Source: Roseiarcus sp963835885
GTDB taxonomy: Bacteria; Pseudomonadota; Alphaproteobacteria; Rhizobiales; Beijerinckiaceae
Reading direction: 5' to 3'
Assembly: GCA_963835885.1 (NCBI GenBank)
Contig: CAWIHF010000005.1
Span: 1-64,000, forward strand
DNA: 64,000 nt
Both the position numbers and the translations under genes were made by a program. Below are positions 46,801-55,623 of this stretch, in pieces. Numbering within the stretch: the first letter of the stretch is position 1; each line of letters opens with the position of its first letter. The notes below the pieces were generated by a model, which saw only the letters and a list, made by a program, of their open reading frames with translations, was not told the origin of the DNA and ran no database searches.

Positions 46801-47595
46801 ATTCTACGAGAGTTCTACAGTTCTTCTCTTGGAGAACTGACGAGAAGACTTGTCGGTCGAGTCATACGCTCGCGTTGGCCAAATACATCCGGGCTAACCG
46901 TCGCGGCGCTGGGATACGGACTGCCTTATCTTGACCGATTCCGAGACAGCGCCGAACGCTGCATCGCGTTGATGCTCTCACAGCAGGGAGTTGTGGTGTG
47001 GCCGGAGCGGGAAGGATGCGCAGCCGCACTCGTCTGGGCGGACATGCTTCCGCTGCCGGACGCTTCGGTCGACCGCCTCCTTGTGGCGCACGCGCTCGAG
47101 GCCGTCGAGCGACCGGAGACGCTTCTCGAAGAGGTGTGGCGCGTCATCGCCCCCGAGGGTCGCGTGATCGTTGTGGTTCCATCCCGACGCGGAATATGGG
47201 CTCGCGCTGATGGGACGCCTTTTGGACAGGGTTCGCCATACTCCAAAGGGCAGTTGCGTGAACTTCTCCAGGGCGCAATTCTCTCGCCGATTTTCTGGGG
47301 CGAGGCGCTTTATTTCCCGCCCATAACACAAAACGTAATCGTTCGCTCGGCTCCTGCAATCGAGCGACTTGGGGCCGTCGTGAACTTTCCATTCGCCGGA
47401 GTGCACGTTGTGGAAGCGATTAAACAAATCCATCGACCGGTTGGGGCGCGCACCGTAATCAAAAGGCGCCTTTCGCCACTGCGGCCGGCCCTGCCGCCCC
47501 AAACAGTTCCCCCTTGCGGCCACGTTATTGGCGATGCTACGATGCCACACCGTTCCGGCGCCAAGCGGAGGGCCTGCCAGCCGAATTTAACTTAA
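46801..47595 (+). CDS. SAM-dependent methyltransferase-domain protein, start unclear
   Basis: The frame is open from 46783 and reads REFYSSSLGELTRRLVGRVI, LGYGLPYLDRFRDSAERCIA, then PLPDASVDRLLVAHALEAVE, EVWRVIAPEGRVIVVVPSRR and GVHVVEAIKQIHRPVGART. This is a conserved alphaproteobacterial methyltransferase-like protein often annotated simply as methyltransferase domain protein. The canonical SAM loop is poorly kept. No ATG, GTG or TTG occurs before the conserved start; the first is a TTG at 46969, which would cut off the N-terminal third. A small indel around 46800-46825 or a rare ATT start at 46801 is likely. No pathway is proposed. Confidence 0.6.
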   Translation: MLREFYSSSLGELTRRLVGRVIRSRWPNTSGLTVAALGYGLPYLDRFRDSAERCIALMLSQQGVVVWPEREGCAAALVWADMLPLPDASVDRLLVAHALEAVERPETLLEEVWRVIAPEGRVIVVVPSRRGIWARADGTPFGQGSPYSKGQLRELLQGAILSPIFWGEALYFPPITQNVIVRSAPAIERLGAVVNFPFAGVHVVEAIKQIHRPVGARTVIKRRLSPLRPALPPQTVPPCGHVIGDATMPHRSGAKRRACQPNLT

Positions 47596-47658
47596 ACTCT
47601 GGCGCTGCGCTGGCGCTCTGATTCCCGCAATCATGGGAGTAGATCCGGCGTCATCCGA

Positions 47659-48600
47659 TCAGCTAGCCGTCGGGGCGGTCGCAATCCCTTGGATCGACGG
47701 CAGAAATTCGGCTCCGCGCCCGACGGCAAAATCTCTGAAGGCGCGCGCCGCAGGGGACAGAGCGCGGTCCGCGCGGTTGACAACGAACCATCGGCGAAGG
47801 ATCGGCAGTTCCTCGACGTCGAGGCATGCAAGCCTCCCAGTCTCGACCTCGGCGGCGATCGTATGCGCAGAGATCAGCGCTATCCCGAGCCCCGCCATGA
47901 CCGCCTGCTTGATGGTCTCGTTCGAGCCGAGTTCCATCCCCATCGAGACCTGTCTGATCCGCGTGTCGCCGATGAAGTCATCGAACAGCGATCGCGTGCC
48001 GGAGCCCTTTTCCCTGAACAGGAAAGCCTCGCCCGCGAGATCGCCCCTAGTCAGTCCTTTGGCCTTGGCCAGCCGATGCTCCGGTGAGGCGATCAGCAAG
48101 TAGGGATGAGGCCCCAGCGGAAAGTTCTCGACTGCCATGTCGCGCGGCGGGCGGCCGGCCAGGGCGATCTCGACATCGCCGCTCCTCAGCGACTCGATCG
48201 TCGCGTCGCGGTTTCCGATCAGAAAGCGAAGATCGAGCTTCGGCCGCGCCGCGACGAAGGCGGCGATAAGGCGGGGAGCAAAATATTTCGCCGTCGACAC
48301 CGCGCCGACGAATAGCCTGCCGCCCTCACCTGTGCTGAGCGCTCGCATTGCATCGGCGAAATCGTGGATCGCTCGCTCGACGCCGCGTGAGGCCTCAAGC
48401 GCCACCTCGCCAGCTTTGGTGAGGCGCATGCCCGTGGCCGTCCGGTCGAACAGCTTCAGCGCGACTGCGTCCTCGAGACCCCTTACCCTGGCTGTGAGGG
48501 CGGCCGGCGTCATGTTGAGTGTGGCTGCGGCCTGCACCAGCGAACCAGCCTCGGCGATCGCCTGCAGTGTTTCGATCTGCCGAAAAGAGAGGTTTCGCAT
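47659..48600 (-). CDS. cbbR: LysR-type regulator of the Calvin cycle genes, CbbR
   Basis: CbbR activates cbb genes in response to metabolites. The start is the ATG at 48600 (MRNLSFRQIETLQAIAEAGS); the frame to 48642 adds 14 unsupported residues. The winged helix shows LVQAAATLNMTPAALTARVR and LKLFDRTATGMRLTKAGEVA, followed by the LysR effector domain (SALYF-type LFVGAVSTAKYFAPRLIAAF; GSNETIKQAVMAGLGIALIS). It has 313 residues. It is divergent from fbp, the classical cbbR arrangement, and two inverted repeats lie between them. Confidence 0.88.
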   Translation of the reverse strand: MRNLSFRQIETLQAIAEAGSLVQAAATLNMTPAALTARVRGLEDAVALKLFDRTATGMRLTKAGEVALEASRGVERAIHDFADAMRALSTGEGGRLFVGAVSTAKYFAPRLIAAFVAARPKLDLRFLIGNRDATIESLRSGDVEIALAGRPPRDMAVENFPLGPHPYLLIASPEHRLAKAKGLTRGDLAGEAFLFREKGSGTRSLFDDFIGDTRIRQVSMGMELGSNETIKQAVMAGLGIALISAHTIAAEVETGRLACLDVEELPILRRWFVVNRADRALSPAARAFRDFAVGRGAEFLPSIQGIATAPTAS

Positions 48601-48615
48601 CACAAGATCCGAAGC

Positions 48616-48632
48616 ATTCAAAAAGATTGAAT
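48616..48632. promoter_or_regulatory. Putative CbbR operator, first site
   Basis: Perfect inverted repeat ATTCAA-AAAGA-TTGAAT, which also fits TTCA-N7-TGAA. It is 16 bases from the cbbR start codon. LysR regulators commonly bind such T-N11-A dyads in the divergent spacer. Confidence 0.6.
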
Positions 48633-48664
48633 GGGTTCGCAAATATAAGTCAGTTTCCTTTTAC

Positions 48665-48680
48665 ATTCAAACGTTCGAAT
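48665..48680. promoter_or_regulatory. Putative CbbR operator, second site
   Basis: Near-palindrome ATTCAAACGTTCGAAT, 49 bases from the first site and about 58 bases before the fbp GTG. It shares the ATTCAA half with the first site. Two half-related dyads fit a recognition and an activation site. Confidence 0.5.
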
Positions 48681-48737
48681 GGATGCGACACCAAAGCGAA
48701 CGCCGCGGCCTTGACCAGGCAAGTAAGTGGGGGGATC

Positions 48738-49772
48738 GTGACAAACAGGCCGAGTGTGGGGTACGACCTCGACGAGTATTTGAACGAGAACGCTCCCCAT
48801 GATGTTGCGCGGGTCCTTGCCGCCATCGCCGGAGCATCGCTGCCGCTCGTCGATCTGATCCGACGCGGCCGGATGGCGGGCGCGCTCGACGCTGCGATCG
48901 AGCCCGCGCACGACGGCTTAGGACAAACGGCGCTCGATGCGTTCGCCGACGAGGCTTTCGTGAACGGCATGAAAGGCTCGGGCGTTCGCGGCGTCGTCTC
49001 TGCGGAGCGCGCCGGTCCGGTCGCAATCGACGCCGACGGAACGCTGCTGGTCGCGATCGATCCGCTCGACGGTTCGTCGAACATCGACGCGAACATCTCC
49101 ATCGGCACCTTCTTTTCGGTGCTTGACGCGCCCGCAGGCGAACTGGAAGCCGCGCAATTCCTTCAGCCCGGCCTCAATCAGCGGGCCGCGGGTTTCATCA
49201 TCTACGGGCCGCATGTCGCCTTCGTCTTCACGACTGGCGCCGGCGTCCGAATTGCGACACTCGATCCGGACAGCAACCGATACCGGATCTCAAGCTTGGC
49301 GACCCGAATCTCCAGGGAAACGACCGAATTCGCCATCAACCCATCGAATTCTCGTCACTGGCCTGAGCCGGTGCGCGCCTATGTCGAGGACTGCGTGGAG
49401 GGGGAGGAAGGACCTCGGGGTCGGAACTTCAGCATGTGTTGGGTCGCTTCGACAGCGGCGGATTTGTACCGGATCCTGTCGCGCGGCGGCGTCTACATTT
49501 ATCCTGAGGATTCGCGCAAAGGCTACGAGCACGGACGATTGCGCCTTCTTTACGAGGCGAATCCGATTGCATTCCTGGTCGAACAGGCAGATGGCGCGGC
49601 CATCGACGGCTTTCGCCGCATACTCGACGTCAAGCCGACCTCGGTTCACGCGTGCACCCCCCTGATTTTCGGCTCAAAGGACAAGGTCGAACGGATTGGC
49701 CGCTACTACAGCGAAAGCGGCGAGGCGCGGCGCGCTCCTCTTTTCGCCAAACGTGGTCTCCTGCGTCGCTGA
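48738..49772 (+). CDS. fbp: Fructose-1,6-bisphosphatase class I
   Basis: Fbp hydrolyses fructose 1,6-bisphosphate in the Calvin cycle and gluconeogenesis. The GTG at 48738 follows a GGGGGGAT ribosome binding site and gives 344 residues; the frame to 48519 crosses the cbbR promoter and is rejected. The metal/active site reads LVAIDPLDGSSNIDANISIG, with the substrate region GFIIYGPHVAFVFTTG and GGVYIYPEDSRKGYEHGRLR and LYEANPIAFLVEQADGAAID. It is the first gene of fbp-prk-rpe. Confidence 0.92.
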   Translation: MTNRPSVGYDLDEYLNENAPHDVARVLAAIAGASLPLVDLIRRGRMAGALDAAIEPAHDGLGQTALDAFADEAFVNGMKGSGVRGVVSAERAGPVAIDADGTLLVAIDPLDGSSNIDANISIGTFFSVLDAPAGELEAAQFLQPGLNQRAAGFIIYGPHVAFVFTTGAGVRIATLDPDSNRYRISSLATRISRETTEFAINPSNSRHWPEPVRAYVEDCVEGEEGPRGRNFSMCWVASTAADLYRILSRGGVYIYPEDSRKGYEHGRLRLLYEANPIAFLVEQADGAAIDGFRRILDVKPTSVHACTPLIFGSKDKVERIGRYYSESGEARRAPLFAKRGLLRR

Positions 49773-49797
49773 GCTTCGAGGCACGGATCCAACGAAA

Positions 49798-50679
49798 ATG
49801 TCGATCAAGCACCCCATTATCGCGATCACCGGCTCGTCTGGCGCCGGCACAACGTCGGTCAAGAAGACGTTCGACCAGATCTTCCGTCGCGAGAAAATCA
49901 ACCCGGTCTACATCGAGGGCGACGCCTTTCACCGCTGGGACCGCTTGGAAATGCGCGAGCAAATGAAGCAGGCAGCGTCCCGGGGGGACCACCACTACAG
50001 CCACTTCGGGGCGGAAGCCAATCTGTTCGAGGAGCTCGAAGCGACATTCCGTGACTATTCCGAAACGGGCGGCGGACGGACGCGCGCGTATGTTCATGAC
50101 GCGGACGAAGCTGAGCAGTACGGTTGTCCGCCGGGGACCTTCACGGCCTGGCGCGACTTCGAGCCGGGTTCCGACCTTCTCTTTTATGAGGGCCTGCACG
50201 GCGCCCTCGTCACCGACAAGGTCAATGTCGCCCAATACGTCGATCTCAAGATCGGCGTCGTGCCGGTCATCAATCTTGAATGGATTCAGAAGCTACATCG
50301 CGACCGGGCCTCGCGCGGCTACACGACGGAGGCGGTGACCGACACCATTCTTCGGCGCATGCCGGACTACATCAACTACATCTGCCCTCAGTTCACTCAC
50401 ACGGACATCAATTTCCAGCGGGTGCCGACGGTCGACACGTCGAATCCGTTCATCGCGCGCTGGATCCCGACGCCTGATGAATCGATGGTGGTCATCCGCT
50501 TCCGCGATCCGCACGGCATCGACTTCCCTTATCTTCTGTCGATGATTCACAACAGCTTTATGAGCCGCGCCAACTCGATCGTTATCCCCGGGGGAAAGAT
50601 GGATATCGCGATGCAGCTCATCTTGACACCGATGATCCTGAAGTTGGTTGAACGCCGCCGCCGCGCCGCCCGCACTTGA
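49798..50679 (+). CDS. prk: Phosphoribulokinase (type I)
   Basis: Prk makes ribulose 1,5-bisphosphate, the Rubisco substrate. The ATG at 49798 begins MSIKHPIIAITGSSGAGTTS with the P-loop; the frame to 49696 overlaps fbp and is rejected. Further blocks are YIEGDAFHRWDRLEMREQMK, HHYSHFGAEANLFEELEATF, LLFYEGLHGALVTDKVNVAQ and DYINYICPQFTHTDINFQRV. At 293 residues it is the bacterial type I enzyme. It starts 25 bases after fbp. The presence of prk is strong evidence for a Calvin cycle. Confidence 0.95.
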   Translation: MSIKHPIIAITGSSGAGTTSVKKTFDQIFRREKINPVYIEGDAFHRWDRLEMREQMKQAASRGDHHYSHFGAEANLFEELEATFRDYSETGGGRTRAYVHDADEAEQYGCPPGTFTAWRDFEPGSDLLFYEGLHGALVTDKVNVAQYVDLKIGVVPVINLEWIQKLHRDRASRGYTTEAVTDTILRRMPDYINYICPQFTHTDINFQRVPTVDTSNPFIARWIPTPDESMVVIRFRDPHGIDFPYLLSMIHNSFMSRANSIVIPGGKMDIAMQLILTPMILKLVERRRRAART

Positions 50680-50811
50680 ACGGTAGGCCCCATTCCTGGG
50701 CCGCCGGCGGACAAGCGAAGCCAATCTCCAGGCTGGCCATTCTTACGACGCCGCTTGAAAACGAGCGACGACTTCAACGAGAATCCGCGCCGCAGCAAGA
50801 GGCACATCAAA

Positions 50812-51498
50812 ATGAGCGCACTCCCCCAGACCGTTAAAATCGCGCCGTCGATCCTGTCCTCCGACTTTTCCAAGCTCGGCCAGGAAGTGCGCGACATCGT
50901 TGCGGCCGGCGCCGACTGGATTCACCTTGATGTGATGGACGGGCATTTTGTGCCCAACATCACCTTTGGGCCGCCGGTCGTCGCCGCGCTTCGCCCCCAT
51001 ACCGACAAGGTGTTCGATTGTCATCTGATGATCGAACCCTGCGACCCCTATCTGGAGGCCTTCGCCAGGGCGGGCTGCGACCGCATCACCGTCCATGCCG
51101 AAGCGACCAGGCATCTCGACCGGTCGCTGCATGTCATCCGCGACCTGGGCAAGAAGGCGGGCGTGGCGCTCAATCCGGCGACGCCGGAGAGCGCGATCGA
51201 ATACGTGCTCGACCGGCTTGACCTCATCTTGGTGATGACCGTCAATCCGGGCTTCGGAGGACAGGCGTTCATTCCCGCCATGGTAGACAAGATCGCGCGC
51301 GTCAAGAAGTTGATCGGAGACCGCGACATCCGCATCGAGGTGGATGGCGGCATTGCGCCCGAGACCGCGCCCATCGTCGTCGGCGCCGGCGCCGATGTTC
51401 TGGTCGCCGGCTCGGCAGTGTTTAAAGGCGGGCTAGGTTACGCAGCCAACATCGCCGCGATCCGGACCAGCGCCGGAGCGGGAGCGCGCGCGGCCTGA
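50812..51498 (+). CDS. rpe: Ribulose-phosphate 3-epimerase
   Basis: Rpe interconverts ribulose 5-phosphate and xylulose 5-phosphate. The ATG at 50812 begins MSALPQTVKIAPSILSSDFS; the frame to 50755 adds a poorly supported basic stretch. The TIM barrel has the metal and catalytic residues in ADWIHLDVMDGHFVPNITFG and FDCHLMIEPCDPYLEAF, then VMTVNPGFGGQAFIPAM and EVDGGIAPETAPIVVGAGAD. It has 228 residues. It lies 132 bases after prk, probably in the cbb operon. Confidence 0.93.
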   Translation: MSALPQTVKIAPSILSSDFSKLGQEVRDIVAAGADWIHLDVMDGHFVPNITFGPPVVAALRPHTDKVFDCHLMIEPCDPYLEAFARAGCDRITVHAEATRHLDRSLHVIRDLGKKAGVALNPATPESAIEYVLDRLDLILVMTVNPGFGGQAFIPAMVDKIARVKKLIGDRDIRIEVDGGIAPETAPIVVGAGADVLVAGSAVFKGGLGYAANIAAIRTSAGAGARAA

Positions 51499-51563
51499 TC
51501 GGCCGGCCGCCTCGGGCGGGTCAGGGCGCCGGCGAGGCCTTTGCATCCGGGCCGCGAGTCAGG

Positions 51564-52298
51564 TCACGCCGCGTAGAGCTCGATCGGGTCGGCAAATCCC
51601 TTGAGCGAATAGAGTTGCGGCAGGATGCCGGCAAGTTGCGGACGCGCCTTGTCGTAGACGGCGTGCGTCACGAGGATCTGTCCGGCCTCGGCGACGGATT
51701 GCGCGCGGGAGGCGGTGTTCACGACGGCGCCGATGGCGGTCACGTCGCGATGCGACTGGCCGAATTCCCCGAAACTGACGTTTCCCGTGTGGATGCCGAT
51801 GCCGACGCCGAGCTCGGCGCCCGTCAGGCCCGAGGTATCCTTGAGCTTTGCCTGCCGGTCGCGACACCGCGCCTGGATGTCGCGCGCCGCCTGCAGGGCG
51901 CGCTGGACGTGGTCGGGGTGGCTGACCGGAAAATTGAAGACCGCCATGACGGCGTCGCCGATGGTCTTGTTGAGCAATCCGTCCTGCTCCCAGATGGCGC
52001 TCGCGCATTCGTCGTAGAAGGCGTCCAGCAGCCCGGATATCGCGTCCGGCGAAAGCGATTGTGAGAGACCCGTATAGCCGCGCAGGTCGGCGAACATAAT
52101 GGTGGCGTCAATCGTGACCTTGCGGGCGCGCATCACCGTCTTAAAACTCAGTTCGCAGATCGTGCAGAGGTTCGGGTTCATCCGGCTCGGGCGAACCCCG
52201 AACGCCCGGAACGGAATCGAAAGCGGACCATGCAGCGGAATGGGGACGCGCATGCGTTCCCAACAGCCCTTGCAGATCACCGCCCGCCTCAGCGCCAT
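51564..52298 (-). CDS. Class III adenylate/guanylate cyclase with N-terminal Cys pairs
   Basis: The protein would make cAMP or cGMP. From the ATG at 52298 the N-terminal 60 residues carry CKGC and CTIC pairs that could bind zinc or a cofactor, and the rest is one cyclase catalytic domain: IMFADLRGYTGLSQSLSP (first metal Asp), LLNKTIGDAVMAVFNFPV (Lys and second Asp), VGIGIHTGNVSFGEFG and AIGAVVNTASRAQSV (transition-state Asn and Arg). It has 244 residues. No membrane segment. It is convergent with rpe. The substrate specificity cannot be set with confidence. Confidence 0.85.
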   Translation of the reverse strand: MALRRAVICKGCWERMRVPIPLHGPLSIPFRAFGVRPSRMNPNLCTICELSFKTVMRARKVTIDATIMFADLRGYTGLSQSLSPDAISGLLDAFYDECASAIWEQDGLLNKTIGDAVMAVFNFPVSHPDHVQRALQAARDIQARCRDRQAKLKDTSGLTGAELGVGIGIHTGNVSFGEFGQSHRDVTAIGAVVNTASRAQSVAEAGQILVTHAVYDKARPQLAGILPQLYSLKGFADPIELYAA

Positions 52299-52454
52299 GC
52301 TTGGCCTTTCGCGGCGTTGCGCCTCCAACGAGGCGAACGAGATTCAGTCCGAGTCAATGTCGCGTGCGCAAGCCCGGTTGGCAAGCACAGGCTTTGCTTG
52401 CGGGGAGTTGGCCGCGGTCTGCCGCGCGTTCATGCCAAACAAGCCGAGTCCGGC

Positions 52455-53879
52455 CTATCCCGCGATCGTTGCGATGCGCAGGTTGTTGGTCCCGCCCACC
52501 GTGCCGAACGGCACCCCGGCGACGACGATGATGCGCTCGCCGGGACGGGCGAAGCCTTCGATATAGGCGTGGCGACAGGCGCGCTCGGCCATGTCGCGCT
52601 CATCCCGCGCGTCGTCGGTGACGATCGGATGGACGCCCCAGACCAGGGCGAGGCGGCGCGCGACCGCCTCGACAGGGGTCAGCGCCAGAATCGACGAACG
52701 CGGCCGCTCGCGCGCGATCCGCATGCCCGTCCCGCCCGAGCTCGTCCAGGCGCAGATCACTTTGAGGCCCAGGGTCTCGGCGACGTCGCGGGTCGCTTCG
52801 GCGATCGCGTCGGCGCCGGTCGCCTCGGGCGCCGCGCGTTGCGCCTCGATGATCGATGGGTAGATGCCCTCGGATTCGACGGCTTCGGCGATCCGGTTCA
52901 TCGTCGCCACCGCCTCGCGCGGATATTGTCCCGAGGCGCTCTCGGCCGACAACATGACCGCGTCGGCGCCCTCGAACACCGCCGTCGCAACGTCGGACAC
53001 CTCCGCCCGGGTCGGCACGGGCGTGGTGATCATCAATTCCAGCATCTGCGTCGCCACCACCACGGGCTTGCCGTGCCGGCGGCCGAGTCGCGTCAGCGTC
53101 TTCTGGATGCCGGGCACCCGCTCCAGCGGCATTTCGACGCCGAGATCGCCGCGCGCCACCATGAGGGCGTCGGCGACCGCCATAATCTCCTCGATCCGCG
53201 CCACGGCCTGCGGCTTCTCGATTTTGGCCATGACGAGCGCGCGGCCCCCGGCGATCGCCTTGACCTCGATCACGTCCTCCGGCCGCTGGACAAAGGAGAG
53301 CGCGATCCAGTCGATGTTCTCCTCGAGCGCCGCGCGCAGGTCGGCGCGGTCCTTGTCGGTCATCGCCGAGGTCGGGATCGTGGTGTCGGGCAGGCTGACG
53401 CCTTTCTTGTTGGACACGCGACCGGCGACTTCGACGATGGTCGAGGCCCGCACGGGCTCTGCTTCAGAGACCCGCAGCATCACCTTGCCGTCGTCGATCA
53501 GGATGCGATGGCCCGGCGCCAGCGAGCTGAGGATTTCTGGGTGCGGCAGCTGCACCCGCGCCGCATCGCCCGGCGCAAGGTTGCTGTCGAGGACGAAAAC
53601 GTCGCCCTTGTGCAATTCGGCCCCGCCGTCGGCGAAGAGACCGAGCCTCAACTTCGGCCCTTGCAGATCGACCAGCACCCCGATCGGCCTTCCGGCCTCC
53701 TCTTCGAGCGACCGGATCATTGCGACCCGCTCGCGCATCGCATCGTGCGAAGCGTGGCTCATGTTGATGCGGAAGACATCGGCGCCGGCGGCCAACAAGG
53801 CCGCGACCGTCTCGCGGTCGGCCGAGGCGGGCCCCAGGGTGGCGATGATCTTCACGCGGCGGGTGCGGCGGAAATGCAA
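52455..53879 (-). CDS. pyk: Pyruvate kinase
   Basis: Pyk makes pyruvate and ATP from phosphoenolpyruvate. The 474 residues include VKIIATLGPASADRETVAAL, FRINMSHASHDAMRERV, the metal and catalytic segment ALVMAKIEKPQAVARIEEIM and VARGDLGVEMPLERVPGIQK, then VVATQMLELMITTPVPTRAE and VSDVATAVFEGADAVMLSAE. The C-terminal domain ends PFGTVGGTNNLRIATIAG. It begins at the ATG at 53879. It is single-gene on the minus strand between the cyclase and the DUF1036 gene. Confidence 0.93.
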   Translation of the reverse strand: MHFRRTRRVKIIATLGPASADRETVAALLAAGADVFRINMSHASHDAMRERVAMIRSLEEEAGRPIGVLVDLQGPKLRLGLFADGGAELHKGDVFVLDSNLAPGDAARVQLPHPEILSSLAPGHRILIDDGKVMLRVSEAEPVRASTIVEVAGRVSNKKGVSLPDTTIPTSAMTDKDRADLRAALEENIDWIALSFVQRPEDVIEVKAIAGGRALVMAKIEKPQAVARIEEIMAVADALMVARGDLGVEMPLERVPGIQKTLTRLGRRHGKPVVVATQMLELMITTPVPTRAEVSDVATAVFEGADAVMLSAESASGQYPREAVATMNRIAEAVESEGIYPSIIEAQRAAPEATGADAIAEATRDVAETLGLKVICAWTSSGGTGMRIARERPRSSILALTPVEAVARRLALVWGVHPIVTDDARDERDMAERACRHAYIEGFARPGERIIVVAGVPFGTVGGTNNLRIATIAG

Positions 53880-53947
53880 GGGCTCCTCCTCGAAGTCGGC
53901 GTTCAGTCTCCGACCGGCTTAAGCCGGCGTCGCCATAGTGACAGGTT

Positions 53948-54376
53948 TCAAGGGGTGGCGGAATTCGCCTGGTCGGTCAGCTGCACGGTCCAGCTTTTCG
54001 CGTCTTTGCCGGTGTCGATCTCGAAGAAGCCGGTCCGGTCGTAGCCGCGCCGGTAGCAGTCCTGGCGGCCGTCGATCTTGAACTCGCGATCGGAGGTGCA
54101 CATGAAGGCTTTGCCTTTCCACTCGCCCCCGCGCTCGTCCATCGCATAGACATAATAGTACTGCGCCGCCAACGCGCCGCGCAGGAGCGTCACGCAGTCG
54201 AGCGACTTCAGATTCCACCAGCCTTCGCTGACCCAGTTCTGGCCGTCGGTATAGGCCAGAGCGACGCTGACGCGGTTGGCGGTGTTGTTGCACATGCGCA
54301 GGTCCGCTGCGGCCGGGGTCGCGGCGACGAGCGCGAGCGCGACCGCCGAAAGGGACAGGAATCTTCGGGAGATTGT
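53948..54376 (-). CDS. DUF1036 secreted protein, start codon unclear
   Basis: The conserved part reads LRMCNNTANRVSVALAYTDG, WVSEGWWNLKSLDCVTLLRG, YYYVYAMDERGGEWKG and TGFFEIDTGKDAKSWTVQL. DUF1036 proteins are small periplasmic or membrane-associated proteins of unknown function with conserved Cys. Upstream of the first Met (54295) the same frame encodes a signal peptide (RRFLSLSAVALALVAATPAA) back to a stop at 54377-54379, but without a normal start codon. An indel close to 54376 probably hides the true start. Export is inferred from that peptide. Confidence 0.7.
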   Translation of the reverse strand, partial: TISRRFLSLSAVALALVAATPAAADLRMCNNTANRVSVALAYTDGQNWVSEGWWNLKSLDCVTLLRGALAAQYYYVYAMDERGGEWKGKAFMCTSDREFKIDGRQDCYRRGYDRTGFFEIDTGKDAKSWTVQLTDQANSATP

Positions 54377-54446
54377 TCAAGAGCGTCTCGGTTTCGGCGG
54401 CCATATTCGCCGCGCAACAGCCTCTGTCAACCGCGGGCTAACCGAG

Positions 54447-55544
54447 CTACGTTCGCCGCTCGAAGCGCCAATCCGGCCGCGCCGAACGGATGAGCACGAC
54501 CTCGGCAAGCGCCTCGCGGGTCAGGAGGCCGACGATCGCCCCGTCTGGGTCGGTCACGTAGAGCGCCGCCGCCTTCGGATCCTGCAGCCGCTCGAACACG
54601 CTCTCGACCGGCGCCGCGGGGCGGACGCTGTCGACGCCGGCGCGCATGAAGGCGCTCGCCGGCTCTTCGCCGCCATGGCTGCGGACCGCAGTGAGAATGT
54701 CCTCGCGGGTCAGCAAGCCGGCCGGTTTCCGGAACGCGTCGACCACGGGAAATTCGTGTTGCGCCGTGGCGAGCAGCGCGTCGACGGCCTGGCTCAGACT
54801 GGCGTCGATCGAGATCGGGGTGAAACGCGTCTCCATGGCGTCGGCGACAGAGAGCCCTTTCAGCGCCTGCTGCGCCGCGCTCATCTGCGCTTCGCCGGCT
54901 GCGGCGATGTAGACGAAGATGGCGATGAAGATGAGGAGCGGATTGCCGAACAGGCCGAGAAAGCCGAGGCCGATGGCGAAGGCCTGGCCGATCTTGGCGG
55001 CGACTTCGGTCGCGCGGGCGCCGCCGAGCCGCATCGCCAGCAGGGCGTGCAAAACCCGCCCGCCGTCCATCGGAAAGGCCGGGATGAGGTTGAACACGGC
55101 GAGAAAGATGTTGGCCGCGGCGAGCCGGCCGAGCAGCGACAGGCGGGGATCGTCGATCTCGGTGAGGTCGCCGGGCTTGAGCGAACCCAGCGCGACAATG
55201 AGCGCCAGGCCGATCACGAGATTGACCGCGGGCCCGGCGAGCGCGACGACCAGCTCCTGGCGCGGGTCGGGCGGCAGGCGCGGCATGCTGGCGACGCCGC
55301 CGATCGGCAACAGGGTCACCTCCGGCGACCGGATGCCGTAACGGCGGGCGGCGAGGATGTGGCCGAACTCGTGCAGCACCACGCAGAAGAAGATGAGGAC
55401 GATGAACAGCGTGCTGTCCCGCGCCGCCGCCCAGCCGCCCTGCGCCCAGGCGCTGGCGGCGATCCAGACGAGGAACAGGATGAAGGTGATGTGAATCTTG
55501 ACCGCGGTGCCGCCGAAGCGGCCGACGGTGATGGACCAGGGCAT
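54447..55544 (-). CDS. Site-2 protease family metalloprotease with CBS domains
   Basis: A membrane zinc protease of the M50/S2P group. From the ATG at 55544 (MPWSITVGRFGGTAVKIHIT) the 365-residue protein shows FFCVVLHEFGHILAARRYGI (HExxH), a membrane core, and FNLIPAFPMDGGRVLHALLA (third ligand Asp in NxxPxxPxDGG). Two CBS repeats follow (RFTPISIDASLSQAVDALLA; PAAPVESVFERLQDPKAAAL), which may sense adenosine nucleotides. The frame to 55655 is longer but a GGGAG-like site lies just before 55544. The substrate is unknown. Confidence 0.9.
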   Translation of the reverse strand: MPWSITVGRFGGTAVKIHITFILFLVWIAASAWAQGGWAAARDSTLFIVLIFFCVVLHEFGHILAARRYGIRSPEVTLLPIGGVASMPRLPPDPRQELVVALAGPAVNLVIGLALIVALGSLKPGDLTEIDDPRLSLLGRLAAANIFLAVFNLIPAFPMDGGRVLHALLAMRLGGARATEVAAKIGQAFAIGLGFLGLFGNPLLIFIAIFVYIAAAGEAQMSAAQQALKGLSVADAMETRFTPISIDASLSQAVDALLATAQHEFPVVDAFRKPAGLLTREDILTAVRSHGGEEPASAFMRAGVDSVRPAAPVESVFERLQDPKAAALYVTDPDGAIVGLLTREALAEVVLIRSARPDWRFERRT

Positions 55545-55623
55545 GTCGCCATTCTCCCATAGGGCGGCCAGCCGTTCCAGCGCCGGCGTCGACCGGGGCC
55601 AAATCGTCCGGACCGAATTCCTT

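Noticed and set aside
50686..50702. GGCCC/GGGCC hairpin after prk as a terminator
   Set aside because: The stem is short, no T run follows, and rpe downstream is probably in the same operon.
52230..54044. 604-codon plus-strand frame opposite pyruvate kinase
   Set aside because: It is antisense to pyk, His/Arg/Asp-rich and without motif.
54276..55562. 428-codon plus-strand frame opposite the site-2 protease
   Set aside because: It is antisense to a gene with HEFGH and CBS domains; composition is that of a shadow frame.
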